Below are positions 24,278-32,693 of a stretch of DNA of 64,000 nt, one piece after another. Position numbers and translations under genes: made by a program. The notes under the pieces were generated by a model. The model was not told the origin of the DNA, did no database searches, and saw only the letters and a program-made list of their open reading frames with translations. The DNA comes from Peptococcaceae bacterium BICA1-7. Lineage in GTDB: Bacteria > Bacillota > Desulfotomaculia > Desulfotomaculales > Desulfocucumaceae. Position 1 is the first letter of the stretch. Every line of letters starts with the position of its first letter. The stretch covers positions 310,001-374,000 of the forward strand of contig JUEB01000033.1 of assembly GCA_000802095.1 (NCBI GenBank). The letters are read 5' to 3'.

Positions 24278-25616
24278 ACTGCAACACCCTTCCTAACCTT
24301 TTATTCAGAGCCGGGACAAGAGACGGCGTCAGTGATATGTACTTTTTGCCCATTGACTCTCCCATTGCCACTATTTTTTCCACGTCCTCACAGTATTCCT
24401 TATAATTCCTGTCGTAAAGAGAGTCATAAAAAAAGCCCGGATGAGTCCGGTAGGCGGACTCCATCAATTCTGTAAACTGGGACTTTGAGCTGTGCTTCCA
24501 AAAGTATTTTTCACCGGGCCTCCTTCCGTCCGCGCCAATTATATAAATCTCTTCGCACTGCGAGGACGCCACAGGGAGCATAAAAAGCGGCAGTATACTG
24601 TTGGCCACGGCCACGTAAAAACTGTCCTCCGCCGGGAAATTGTACCTGTCCCGGTTTCCTGAAAGTCTCAGGAAATAGTTCTTCACTGTTTGTAATATAG
24701 AAGAGTCCCATATTCCGGGAACCTTCATGCCTATTATTCTTTCCTCAAGCTGAGGGTAGTGGGCCAGCAGCAGTGCCACGTTGTAGTCGGGCACCATTAC
24801 AAAGCAGTCGTATTTTTTAACAGCCTCCAGCACCAGCCTTCTGAATTCTGCGGCGTAAAGGCAGGGGCTGAAGTGGAAAACCGGGTCCGCGAAACAAATC
24901 AGGTGGGGCCGGATATGGGCCATCAAATCCCCGTTGTTCACAATGCTGTTGCAAATAACCCGTATGCCGTCGCTGAAGTCATACTTGAAGGAACTTTCCA
25001 CCGAGGGCCCGGTGCAAAAAACATAACCCTTGCGCAGGCCGCATCCGTGTGCGGCAAATTTCCGGTAATTACTCATTGACAGAGACCTTAACTTTTCTTT
25101 TTCCCCCTCTGTCAGGGCCCTGTCATACAGGCGCCTGTACACGGTGCTTTCCAGTGAGAGGTAGCCTGTGGGGTCAACTATGTCGGCTTTGTGTATATGT
25201 CTTATTACCTCCAGATCAAGGGCGCTTTTCCCATTCCAAATCAACACAGCCCCGCACCTGCCCAGGCCCGGCCTGTCTCCTACCAGGCGGATATCAGCTT
25301 TTCCCCCGGTATAGCAATGTTGTGAGGCAGGCGGCAAAATGCTTTTTAAGTCTGTTCCCAGGAGCTGCCTGCCGGCAACAATATCTATCCTGATCTTCAA
25401 TGACCCGGAGGAAGGCAGGTACCAGGAGACCCTGTTGACTATATCCCCCAGTGTTTCGGCGTCGTTCACCGCAGGGTACAGCACAAAATGTCTGCAGACC
25501 CGGCTATCCCCTTTGAAAAACAGCCTGGCAAGCTCTTTCAGGCCGTAGTACCCGTAGGCTGCCGATTTGCGCAGAAAAATACTGGAAAGCCTTCTCGGCG
25601 CGGTAGCGATACTCAC
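24231..25616 (-). CDS. DUF115/Maf- or sialyltransferase-like protein of unknown function
   Basis: Start taken as GTG 25616 because it makes a GTGA overlap with the stop of the cytidylyltransferase; GTG 25625 is also possible. The protein is about 461 residues. The middle (about 200-330) has GYVFCTGPSVESSF, RVICNSIVNN and IRPHLICFADPVF, a pattern like the nucleotide-binding G-x-GPS...N...PD..v..Dp of DUF115 (Maf flagellin nonulosonate transferases) and GT42-type sialyltransferases. No signal peptide. Its position directly after a CMP-sugar-type cytidylyltransferase makes it a candidate transferase for that sugar. The resemblance is by eye only. Confidence 0.5.
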   Translation of the reverse strand: MSIATAPRRLSSIFLRKSAAYGYYGLKELARLFFKGDSRVCRHFVLYPAVNDAETLGDIVNRVSWYLPSSGSLKIRIDIVAGRQLLGTDLKSILPPASQHCYTGGKADIRLVGDRPGLGRCGAVLIWNGKSALDLEVIRHIHKADIVDPTGYLSLESTVYRRLYDRALTEGEKEKLRSLSMSNYRKFAAHGCGLRKGYVFCTGPSVESSFKYDFSDGIRVICNSIVNNGDLMAHIRPHLICFADPVFHFSPCLYAAEFRRLVLEAVKKYDCFVMVPDYNVALLLAHYPQLEERIIGMKVPGIWDSSILQTVKNYFLRLSGNRDRYNFPAEDSFYVAVANSILPLFMLPVASSQCEEIYIIGADGRRPGEKYFWKHSSKSQFTELMESAYRTHPGFFYDSLYDRNYKEYCEDVEKIVAMGESMGKKYISLTPSLVPALNKRLGRVLQYEQPRRQLKVQTEEP

Positions 25617-26344
25617 CTGCCGCACCCCGCTTTATATCTGACAAGCATTTCAGCCAGCCTGAAATCCTGTTCCTCATCTATGTCCACGGCCTCAAGCCTG
25701 TCCATCATAAACATCTGCGGCCTTCTGCCAATCCTTCTCCCGCAGGGTATAAAGGATGACCTCGAGAATAAATAGATATTCGAATTCTCCTCGTAGACCG
25801 GCTGCAAATCCTGAGTACGCGCCAGCTTCTCAGGGTCGTGGTTTATTTCCCCGCCGTCCGCCCGGTATAGCCGGGTCCTCAGACAGTTGACCGAAAAAAG
25901 AGAGTCGTATTCTTCCAGTCCTCCGAAATATGCCTCCACGGCCCCGTTTATTGTGGAGTGGTCCAAAAGAGGATTGGTGCTGTGGGTCTGCAAGAAATGT
26001 TCGCCCCCAACCTGTGTTAAATCATAGGCTATTATCTCATTGGCCGAAATGTGATCCCCGCATATATGCCCGGGCCTTCTTATAACGGTTATGTCATTGA
26101 AGTTTTGAGAGATGTCGCCGGCTATTTCCTCACTGTCGGTGTTTATGACTATTTTTTTAACGTACCGGCATCTCTTAAGGCTCTCCACGATCCAATGGTA
26201 AAGAGGTTTTCCGTTCAAGTCTCTCAGGTTCTTGCCGGGAACGCGCTCGCTGTGCCCTTTCATCGGCACCAGCGCTATTACCCCTGAATCTGCCATGTTT
26301 TTTCCCGCAGGCGCGGGCACTGCATCTATGCCCCACTTCAACAC
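25613..26344 (-). CDS. Acylneuraminate/Kdo-type cytidylyltransferase
   Basis: 243 residues, the length of NeuA/PseF enzymes. The N-terminal nucleotide-binding signature ALVPMKGHSERVPGKNLRDLNGKPL is the CMP-sugar synthetase form of the loop; VINTDSEEIA, TNPLLDHSTINGAVEAY and IDEEQDFRLAEMLV follow as in the family. These enzymes activate sialic, legionaminic, pseudaminic or Kdo-like 2-keto acids with CTP. The start is GTG 26344 with GAGAGGG 7 bases upstream. No NeuB-type synthase is present in the cluster, which is unusual for a nonulosonic acid locus. Confidence 0.85.
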   Translation of the reverse strand: MLKWGIDAVPAPAGKNMADSGVIALVPMKGHSERVPGKNLRDLNGKPLYHWIVESLKRCRYVKKIVINTDSEEIAGDISQNFNDITVIRRPGHICGDHISANEIIAYDLTQVGGEHFLQTHSTNPLLDHSTINGAVEAYFGGLEEYDSLFSVNCLRTRLYRADGGEINHDPEKLARTQDLQPVYEENSNIYLFSRSSFIPCGRRIGRRPQMFMMDRLEAVDIDEEQDFRLAEMLVRYKAGCGR

Positions 26345-26374
26345 GATCAGCCCTCTCTAACGGTATAATGTGGT

Positions 26375-27577
26375 TTACCGGTAAAACCTGATTACTCTCG
26401 GGGTCCTCATGCAATTTTTTACAGCCTCCAGGGATCCCTCCAACTCCGACACTATCTCCGGGTGTTCCACCAGTACAACCAGCAAATCGGCGTTTTGGGC
26501 AACCTGGCATATGGAATCAAACTCCCGCCCGGCAACTCTGGGATCGAAAGCCTGCACCGTATACCCCTCGCCCCTGAGCATTTCTATTATCCTAAGCGCA
26601 GGGCTGTTCCTGGTGTCATTGGTTCCAGGCTTGTACGTCATGCCCAGGGCCACAATGTGCGGGTCCCTGATATCCCGCACCGCCTTCCTTATTTCCGCGG
26701 CTATTCTTTCCGGAATACTCTCGTTAATCTCCCGGGCGGTATGAATAAGCTTGGTGTTGACGGGGTCAACCTCCTTTATAAACCACGGGTCAACCGGTAT
26801 GCAGTGTCCCCCGGTACCGATGCCCGGGCTTAGCACGTTAACTCGCGGGTGCTGGTTGGCCAGATAAATGGCTTCCATCACATTCACACCCAGAGTGCTG
26901 CAAACAGCGGCTATTTCGTTGGCCAGTGCAATATTCACATCCCTGTACGTGTTTTCTATCAGCTTGATAAGCTCGGCGGTAATGTCATCGGTAACAAATA
27001 TTTGGCCCTTTACGAAGTTGTTGTAAATATCCCTGGCCATCAGTGCGGACTGGCGGTTTATACCGCCTATAACCCGGTCATTGCTTATTATTTCCTGTAT
27101 AACCTTGCCGGGCAGTATTCTCTCAGGGCAGTGGGCCAGATAAATGTCCTCACCCACTGTCAGCCCGCTCTCACTTAGTATGGGAATTATTGTCTCCCTG
27201 CAGGTCAGGGGGGGGACTGTGGACTCAACTATTACCAGGCACCCTTTATGTAAAAAGGGAACAATTGACCTTGCCGCTGCATTTACGTAGCTCAGGTCTC
27301 CAATCCTTTTTCTCTCGTCAATTGGCGTGGGTACGGAAATTATGTAGACATCAGCCTCACACGGTTTTTCCCTGGCTGAAAATCTTCTGGTGAGGTCTTC
27401 TCTTTTCAGCAGCGAGATTATTTCCGGCTCACTGTCCAATGCCCCGTTGTTAACCGACTCCACCACTTTGCTGTCTACGTCGACCCCCACCACCTCATAG
27501 CCGGAGGCGGCAAGCATAACCGCCAGGGGAAGCCCCACGTAGCCTATCCCCATTACAACTATTTTATCGGCTGACAA
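26375..27577 (-). CDS. wecC: UDP-sugar dehydrogenase (WecC/UDP-N-acetylmannosamine dehydrogenase-like)
   Basis: 400 residues. The N-terminal Rossmann motif GIGYVGLPLAVMLAASGYEVVGVD, the hinge with ENTYRDVNIALANEIA, and the catalytic cysteine in GIGTGGHCIPVDPWFI identify the UDP-glucose/UDP-ManNAc dehydrogenase family; the GGHCIPVDP form is commonest in WecC-like enzymes. It oxidises C6 of a UDP-sugar to the uronate in two NAD steps. The TTG start has GGGAGGT 8 bases upstream and overlaps the preceding epimerase gene by 14 bp. The UDP-HexNAc versus UDP-Glc choice is not certain. Confidence 0.87.
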   Translation of the reverse strand: MSADKIVVMGIGYVGLPLAVMLAASGYEVVGVDVDSKVVESVNNGALDSEPEIISLLKREDLTRRFSAREKPCEADVYIISVPTPIDERKRIGDLSYVNAAARSIVPFLHKGCLVIVESTVPPLTCRETIIPILSESGLTVGEDIYLAHCPERILPGKVIQEIISNDRVIGGINRQSALMARDIYNNFVKGQIFVTDDITAELIKLIENTYRDVNIALANEIAAVCSTLGVNVMEAIYLANQHPRVNVLSPGIGTGGHCIPVDPWFIKEVDPVNTKLIHTAREINESIPERIAAEIRKAVRDIRDPHIVALGMTYKPGTNDTRNSPALRIIEMLRGEGYTVQAFDPRVAGREFDSICQVAQNADLLVVLVEHPEIVSELEGSLEAVKNCMRTPRVIRFYR

Positions 27578-28487
27578 TTCCGTATACCTCCCGCTGCCAT
27601 TCTATAGTTCTTTTTATGCCTTCTTCCAGGGTGATGGTGGACCTGTGTCCCAGATCGGCCAGTGCCTTTTGGCTGCTTACCCTTTTGTGCAGTGTGGTGG
27701 CCGGCTCCGCGTCGTAATACTCCACCAGGGAGTCGTTTTTTCCCAACAGCCCCAGTATGATGTCTGATGCTGTTTTCATATCGTGCAGGTCTTTGCCTGC
27801 TATGTTGTAGACCTCTCCCGCCCTGAAGTTGTCCACTATATTGGCCAGTGTCCACACAGTGTCATCTATGTACGAAGATGTGCGGGTATGATTTAAAAAC
27901 ACCTTTATGGGCCTATTGTGCAAAAGGTTATAAACAAACAGGCATATACAGCTTCTGTAGGGAGAATAGTACTCACCCGGCCCATAGGTATTGAAAAGCC
28001 TGACCCTCACTGTGGAGGTTCCGTTTAAATCACTGGAATTCATAATCTGCATTTCATTGACCCATTTAGTCATGGCGTAGTCATTCATCTGCCTGATGGG
28101 GTTTAAAACCATGACTTCCTCTTCCATGACCCCGCTGTAGTCGCCATAGACCTCGGAGCTGCTGGCGGCGATCATTTTAAAGCCCAGCTTTTCCTGCAGC
28201 CTGATTAAGTTCTTTGTTCCGACAACATTGCTTCTCCAGAGGGTTTCGTAAAAATCCTCCCCGTTCCACCTTCCGAATTCCGCCGCAAGGTGATAGACAT
28301 AATCGAAAGGTCCGTGCTTTAGAAAAATGTCTTCAATTTGCCGGTACTCTCCGACATCACACCTGAAATATTCCGGCAGGTGGCTGTGTATTTTATCAAC
28401 CACTGCCACGTTATGGGACCTTTTTTTCAGCTCTGCGACCAGGGGCATGCCTACAACCCCCAGGCCTCCGGTAACCAATATGTTCAT
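27564..28487 (-). CDS. NAD-dependent nucleotide-sugar epimerase/dehydratase
   Basis: 307 residues of the extended short-chain dehydrogenase family. N-terminal GGLGVVGMPLVAEL replaces the usual GGAGFIG but keeps glycine spacing. AASSSEVYG and YAMTKWVNE supply the catalytic Ser-Tyr-Lys, and VRLFNTYGPGEYYSPYRS is the substrate loop. GGAGGAGGA precedes the ATG. It probably modifies a UDP- or dTDP-sugar for the polymer made by this cluster; whether it is an epimerase, dehydratase or decarboxylase is not decidable. Confidence 0.83.
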   Translation of the reverse strand: MNILVTGGLGVVGMPLVAELKKRSHNVAVVDKIHSHLPEYFRCDVGEYRQIEDIFLKHGPFDYVYHLAAEFGRWNGEDFYETLWRSNVVGTKNLIRLQEKLGFKMIAASSSEVYGDYSGVMEEEVMVLNPIRQMNDYAMTKWVNEMQIMNSSDLNGTSTVRVRLFNTYGPGEYYSPYRSCICLFVYNLLHNRPIKVFLNHTRTSSYIDDTVWTLANIVDNFRAGEVYNIAGKDLHDMKTASDIILGLLGKNDSLVEYYDAEPATTLHKRVSSQKALADLGHRSTITLEEGIKRTIEWQREVYGIVSR

Positions 28488-28498
28488 AATCCTCCTCC

Positions 28499-29686
28499 TT
28501 AAGCTTGCGACTGTGTTTGGTTATACAGTATTGTCCCGAATTTCTCCGCAACGTCGTCCCACGTTCCGCTGGCCGTGGTATAATCCCTGGCCTGGCGGCT
28601 ATACATCTGATATAGCACCGGACTGTCCAGCAAATCTGCAGCGGTGTCCACCACATCTCCAGGCTCCTTACAGTAAATAACCCCGCAATCAGTGCCAAAT
28701 TCACCGATCATGCCCCGAAGCCCGGTGGACACCACCGGTTTTCCCGCACCCAGGTATTCATTGACTTTCATGGGCACAATATCCCTTGTCACGGGTGTGT
28801 CCTGTGACGGCATTATGCATAAATCAGAGGCGCAAATAAAATCAACAGCCTTTGTATGAGGCTGTTGACCGAGCAGTACTATATTATTGTTGCGGGAGGC
28901 AAATTTTTGCAGCTCCCGGTATATATCCCCCTCTCCGATGATCAGGAGCTTTAGGTTCCTTCCCCTGTTTTCCAGGGACCGGCAGACTTCTAAAAGCCCT
29001 GAATGGCTGTACAGCCAGCCTACGAACAAAATAATTTTGTCTTTTTCACCCAGCCCAAGCCTTTTCCTTATCTGGTCCCGGCGGGGCCTGGTTTTCCAAA
29101 AAGGTTCCATACCTGCTTTCAGTATGGATATTTTTTGCTCTCCGGCTCCCATCTTTTTAGCGTAGTCCACCAGCCGGTTGTTAATAACCACCACCTTTTG
29201 AGCCTGTCTGAAAATACTTTGCTCAAACTGAAAGGCTATAGGCCTGGCCACCGTCGGGCTCATCCTGTAGGTCGGCTCCATGCAAAAATGAACGTAAGAA
29301 CAGTTGAACCTCCTGGCCAGCTTTAACGCCAGCAGTCCGTTGGATACCCCGTAGCCGGCCACCACAGAGGGACGCCAGTCCCTGAACAGCTTTATTAATT
29401 CTACGCAGTTTCCCGCAAACCAGGTCAGGCGGCTTACACCAGGAATATAAACCATATACGGCCTGATCACATCTATGGACGCCCCGGGGATAAGTTTGGA
29501 AACCTTGTTAAAAACCAGCGAAGGCTGGAAAAGCCGGTGACCGTTTTTCCCGTCAAACCGCCATAGTATTTCGTAATCAATTACTTTGATGTCATGTCCC
29601 CACAGAGAGAGCCGTTCAAGCATATGGTGGTGGTGAATGGGATTTCTGCGAATCCAGTCCGTTTCCTGTACCCATAATATCCTCAA
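28499..29686 (-). CDS. GT4-family glycosyltransferase
   Basis: 395 residues with a GT-B layout: an N-terminal acceptor domain (HHHHMLERLSLWGHDIKVID) and a C-terminal donor domain with ILFVGWLYSHSGLLEVCR, LLIIGEGDIYRELQK and the E-x7-E-like region MPSQDTPVTRDIVPMKVNEYLGAGKPVVST. It transfers a sugar from an activated donor at the cytoplasmic face of the membrane. The TTG start has AAAGGAG upstream. It is followed 11 bp later by the epimerase gene. Confidence 0.87.
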   Translation of the reverse strand: MRILWVQETDWIRRNPIHHHHMLERLSLWGHDIKVIDYEILWRFDGKNGHRLFQPSLVFNKVSKLIPGASIDVIRPYMVYIPGVSRLTWFAGNCVELIKLFRDWRPSVVAGYGVSNGLLALKLARRFNCSYVHFCMEPTYRMSPTVARPIAFQFEQSIFRQAQKVVVINNRLVDYAKKMGAGEQKISILKAGMEPFWKTRPRRDQIRKRLGLGEKDKIILFVGWLYSHSGLLEVCRSLENRGRNLKLLIIGEGDIYRELQKFASRNNNIVLLGQQPHTKAVDFICASDLCIMPSQDTPVTRDIVPMKVNEYLGAGKPVVSTGLRGMIGEFGTDCGVIYCKEPGDVVDTAADLLDSPVLYQMYSRQARDYTTASGTWDDVAEKFGTILYNQTQSQA

Positions 29687-29722
29687 TTTAATAACTCCTT
29701 TTCAAAAGACGCCACCTATTCT

Positions 29723-30049
29723 TCATCCAGTAAAAAAATACAATATTGCCCTGTGAGCGACAACAAATACAAACACGTATAGAAGCGGCACTATCCCGGC
29801 GTCCATCACCCGGCCGGCGCGGTTCAAGGGAGGAATTGCGCCATCCTCTCCTTTACCCGGCCATGCGGACCCGCCTGCTGCCGGGCAGAAAACTTCATCC
29901 GGCACAGCCCAGTAGGTCAGCTCCCTGGCAATTAACAGGGCGATCAGCAGAAATATCGCAGCCAGGTCAACGCCTGCGGCAGGCCCGGCCCCGGTCGCGG
30001 CAGCCGCGCATAGGGCAGCTGACGTTACAGTTGTCACCAAATTATTCAC
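29723..30049 (-). CDS. Small membrane protein of unknown function
   Basis: 108 residues with two or three hydrophobic segments (residues about 5-25, 28-47 and 85-105) and a polar loop rich in Gly/Pro between them. GTG start with a G-rich stretch just upstream. It sits between the CPBP protease-like gene and the glycosyltransferase, same strand, with short spacers, so it belongs to the cluster. I do not recognise a family. Confidence 0.5.
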   Translation of the reverse strand: MNNLVTTVTSAALCAAAATGAGPAAGVDLAAIFLLIALLIARELTYWAVPDEVFCPAAGGSAWPGKGEDGAIPPLNRAGRVMDAGIVPLLYVFVFVVAHRAILYFFTG

Positions 30050-30055
30050 ACCCCC

Positions 30056-30883
30056 TTACCACGAGCTAAGATATGGATCCAAAGGACACACAATATAAAA
30101 AGCTATATTAATAATACCGTGGGCTAGAGACAGTCCCAGAATGGACCCCTGCCACGCATAAACCCGGGTGAATAACAGGGAAACCATAAATACAAACAAT
30201 AAGCCTGAAAAGGAAAGCTGTGTTATGTGCATTATCGTAAATACACTGCTTGCAAAAAAGAGCGCAAATCTTTCCCCCGCCGCCTTAACCGCCGCAGAGT
30301 ACATGATCCCGCGAAAAATAAACTCTTCCAAAAAACCGGTGCAGACCACCAGCACAATGGCAGAAAGCCAGATATTGCCGGTTGCGCTTTGAATTATAAC
30401 AGGGGCCGGCAGGGAAACGGAGTATTCAATAAAACCCAGAGGCAATCCAGCCAGGGCGATTAAAAACTGCATCGGAAGGTTAACGCAGGTCAGGCCCACA
30501 TCGTGGGACCTAAAGCCCAAAATCCGTGCGACGATCACACCTGAAGCAAACAGTGGAACACTGATGGCCACATACCAGAGAATGGGTGAAATACCTGCCA
30601 GTGGTATAGACAGGCTGACCACCCTGATTAGCGGCGCAAGGCTGAGCGCCAGATAAAGCCAGGGCTTTCCATGTCTGGAAGACCTGGCCGAGTGTGCCAG
30701 CAATAATCCCGTCAGAGACAGGTGTACAAAAAACCCCAGCTTTATACTCCAAAAAGCGGTAAGTAATTCGGCAAGCGCTACGGCGGCGGCATAAAGCCAG
30801 TATACCGCCAGGGTCTTTGATCTCTCCAGGCCCATGTATTCCTTCAACTTACGCAGCAGGCCCGCTATCCTTACTTCACTCAC
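30056..30883 (-). CDS. CPBP family intramembrane glutamic endopeptidase
   Basis: About 275 residues if the start is GTG 30883, just past the stop of the DUF1616 gene; longer starts up to 31027 overlap that gene and read like non-coding sequence. Eight or so membrane helices. All three CPBP motifs are present: EEFIFR (EExxxR), FTIMH (FxxxH) and HGIIN (HxxxN). Relatives include Rce1 prenyl-protein proteases and bacteriocin-immunity proteins; in polysaccharide clusters they often accompany exosortase-like sorting systems, but no exosortase is seen here. Exact start uncertain. Confidence 0.78.
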   Translation of the reverse strand: MSEVRIAGLLRKLKEYMGLERSKTLAVYWLYAAAVALAELLTAFWSIKLGFFVHLSLTGLLLAHSARSSRHGKPWLYLALSLAPLIRVVSLSIPLAGISPILWYVAISVPLFASGVIVARILGFRSHDVGLTCVNLPMQFLIALAGLPLGFIEYSVSLPAPVIIQSATGNIWLSAIVLVVCTGFLEEFIFRGIMYSAAVKAAGERFALFFASSVFTIMHITQLSFSGLLFVFMVSLLFTRVYAWQGSILGLSLAHGIINIAFYIVCPLDPYLSSW

Positions 30884-31385
30884 TTTCCACCACATCCATC
30901 CGTAGATGCAACTCCCTGTACGGCTCCCGGTCGTTTTCCCGGTATAGGAGGAATCCAACCAATAGATCTTTTTGAGCGCCGCCGGCGCTGTACGACAACG
31001 CACTTTCCCATTTTTCGCCATGCTCAAGCTTTAAGGGGTGCAGCTCCTTTGCCGTATAATCACCCGTACGGACTTGAATACGGTAACACATTGGTTTGTA
31101 TTCGTGGTTTGCCACACCTATCAATACTACTCCCTCACCTCCCGGGGCGATTGACCGGGGATAGTTCCCGGCAATTCCGTCTGGGCCCGTAAAGTAAAAC
31201 TCGGTAAACCCCTCACCGGCCGGGGGAGCCGTGACCAGGTTGTACAGTAATCCAGTGGCCAGTATTAAGGCCGCCATCAGCAGGATCAGGAGAAGGTTTT
31301 CATACCTAAACAGTCGCGCGGTCAACCCCGGTGTCTCCGGAATTTGGTGTTGTATTTCGTTCAATGGTTTACACCGCCATGACAT
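30876..31385 (-). CDS. DUF1616 domain protein
   Basis: 169 residues. One transmembrane helix at about 30-50 (LLLILLMAALILATGLLYNLV), then an extracytoplasmic domain with TEFYFTGPDGIAGNYPRSIAPGG and VLIGVANHEYKPMCYRIQV. This is the DUF1616 signature (TEFYxLGPxGxAxxYP...GxxNHExxxxxY). Such proteins occur in archaeal and Firmicute surface-glycan loci, often with DUF2206-like proteins as here. It overlaps the flippase by 25 bp. Molecular function unknown. Confidence 0.75.
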   Translation of the reverse strand: MSWRCKPLNEIQHQIPETPGLTARLFRYENLLLILLMAALILATGLLYNLVTAPPAGEGFTEFYFTGPDGIAGNYPRSIAPGGEGVVLIGVANHEYKPMCYRIQVRTGDYTAKELHPLKLEHGEKWESALSYSAGGAQKDLLVGFLLYRENDREPYRELHLRMDVVESE

Positions 31386-32680
31386 TCAGTGAATTTGCCC
31401 TTGTTTCCTGAAAGAACTGACTGTGAGTTCATTAATGGGATAAAGACTAAAAATGCCGTCAGGGCCTGTGCGGTAAGATATGCCACTCCTATACCGGGCA
31501 GGCCGGACCGCTCCATAAGACCCCAGCCAAGGATCAGGGAAACAGTCGAAATAAAGAGGGCCTGGGCAACCAAAAGGTGCACCTTCTTTTCCAACTGGTT
31601 TACTGTAAAAAACATAACATTGACGCACTGCGGTATGGTAGACAGTGACAGGTAACGTACAACAGGCGCCCCGCTTTCCGCATATCCCGGCCCAAAGAAC
31701 TTTAAAAACCAGCCGCCCAGCAGCATCATAGCCACCGCCGCAGGAACACATATGGCAAAAGACCAGGCAAGAGCGCGGTATACACTCCCGCCTTTATTCA
31801 GACGGTTATTAGATCCTTCGGCCAGAAAGGACTGGGCAAGCCCTCCGGGAATAAGCCAGATTACCATGGTCATCATCCACGATACAAAGAAATATGCATT
31901 CTTTTCCGGCCCCAGCGCCGACAATACCATTAACGGGTAGATCAGCCCCGGCAGGGTATTAAAAAGACCGGCCAGATAGTTGCCGAAGGAATAGGGGAAT
32001 ACCTTTTTCAGTACATCAGCCGACATTTGCGGCCTTGGAGAATACCCCCGGTAGACCGCGGGTAAAAAGCGTCTCCAGGAAAGCAGCAGGCCAAAAGCCG
32101 TTGATGCGCCCACACCGGCAAATATGCCGTAACCTTTTAATCCGGCGAAAACAAGCAGTGCCGCCGGCAATTTCAACAGGCTGATGACCGTGTTTTTAAT
32201 AAGCACATAATGAGCTGAGCGGCCTGCAATCAGTGACTGATCCGTCAAAACAGAAAGGCTGGCGACGACGGAAAAAGTCACAAACATAAGGCACAGAAAG
32301 AAATCCTGACGGATAAAGCATAACGCACTTGACCAGTGCTGCAGGCCGGCAATGTATATAAGGGATCCCCCTGCAGCAGTTACACACACCAGGCTGAAAG
32401 CGGTATTCATCAGTCTTTCCGGTTTCATGCCTGATTCCGGCAGATAGCGTATCAGCCCTATACCCATCCCCAGGTTCGCAAACCCGGCTATCAGCGTTGA
32501 GGCCGCCACCAGTGCCGAACCCACGCCCACCTCCGCAGTGGTAAAGCATCTGGCCATTACATTCCAGAAAATGAATCCCAAAAGAGAGGCTGTCATGTTG
32601 TTGCAGATGAGGTAAAAGGCGTTGCTGTATAACCCCGGCCGCTTTATACTGAGTAGGGGAGTTGAAAAAAATTTGTTCAA
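31361..32680 (-). CDS. Polysaccharide flippase (Wzx/RfbX type)
   Basis: Start placed at TTG 32680, with AGAGGA 9 bases upstream; the open frame extends to 32785 but that part overlaps the preceding HTH gene. The 439-residue product has about 12-14 membrane helices across its length and the MOP-superfamily start (YSNAFYLICNNMTASLLGFIFWNVMARCFTTAEVGVGSAL). It should move lipid-linked oligosaccharide units to the outer face of the membrane. With the DUF2206-like protein as possible polymerase or ligase, it completes an export route for this cluster. Confidence 0.82.
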   Translation of the reverse strand: MNKFFSTPLLSIKRPGLYSNAFYLICNNMTASLLGFIFWNVMARCFTTAEVGVGSALVAASTLIAGFANLGMGIGLIRYLPESGMKPERLMNTAFSLVCVTAAGGSLIYIAGLQHWSSALCFIRQDFFLCLMFVTFSVVASLSVLTDQSLIAGRSAHYVLIKNTVISLLKLPAALLVFAGLKGYGIFAGVGASTAFGLLLSWRRFLPAVYRGYSPRPQMSADVLKKVFPYSFGNYLAGLFNTLPGLIYPLMVLSALGPEKNAYFFVSWMMTMVIWLIPGGLAQSFLAEGSNNRLNKGGSVYRALAWSFAICVPAAVAMMLLGGWFLKFFGPGYAESGAPVVRYLSLSTIPQCVNVMFFTVNQLEKKVHLLVAQALFISTVSLILGWGLMERSGLPGIGVAYLTAQALTAFLVFIPLMNSQSVLSGNKGKFTECHGGVNH

Positions 32681-32693
32681 AATCTTTAATCCT

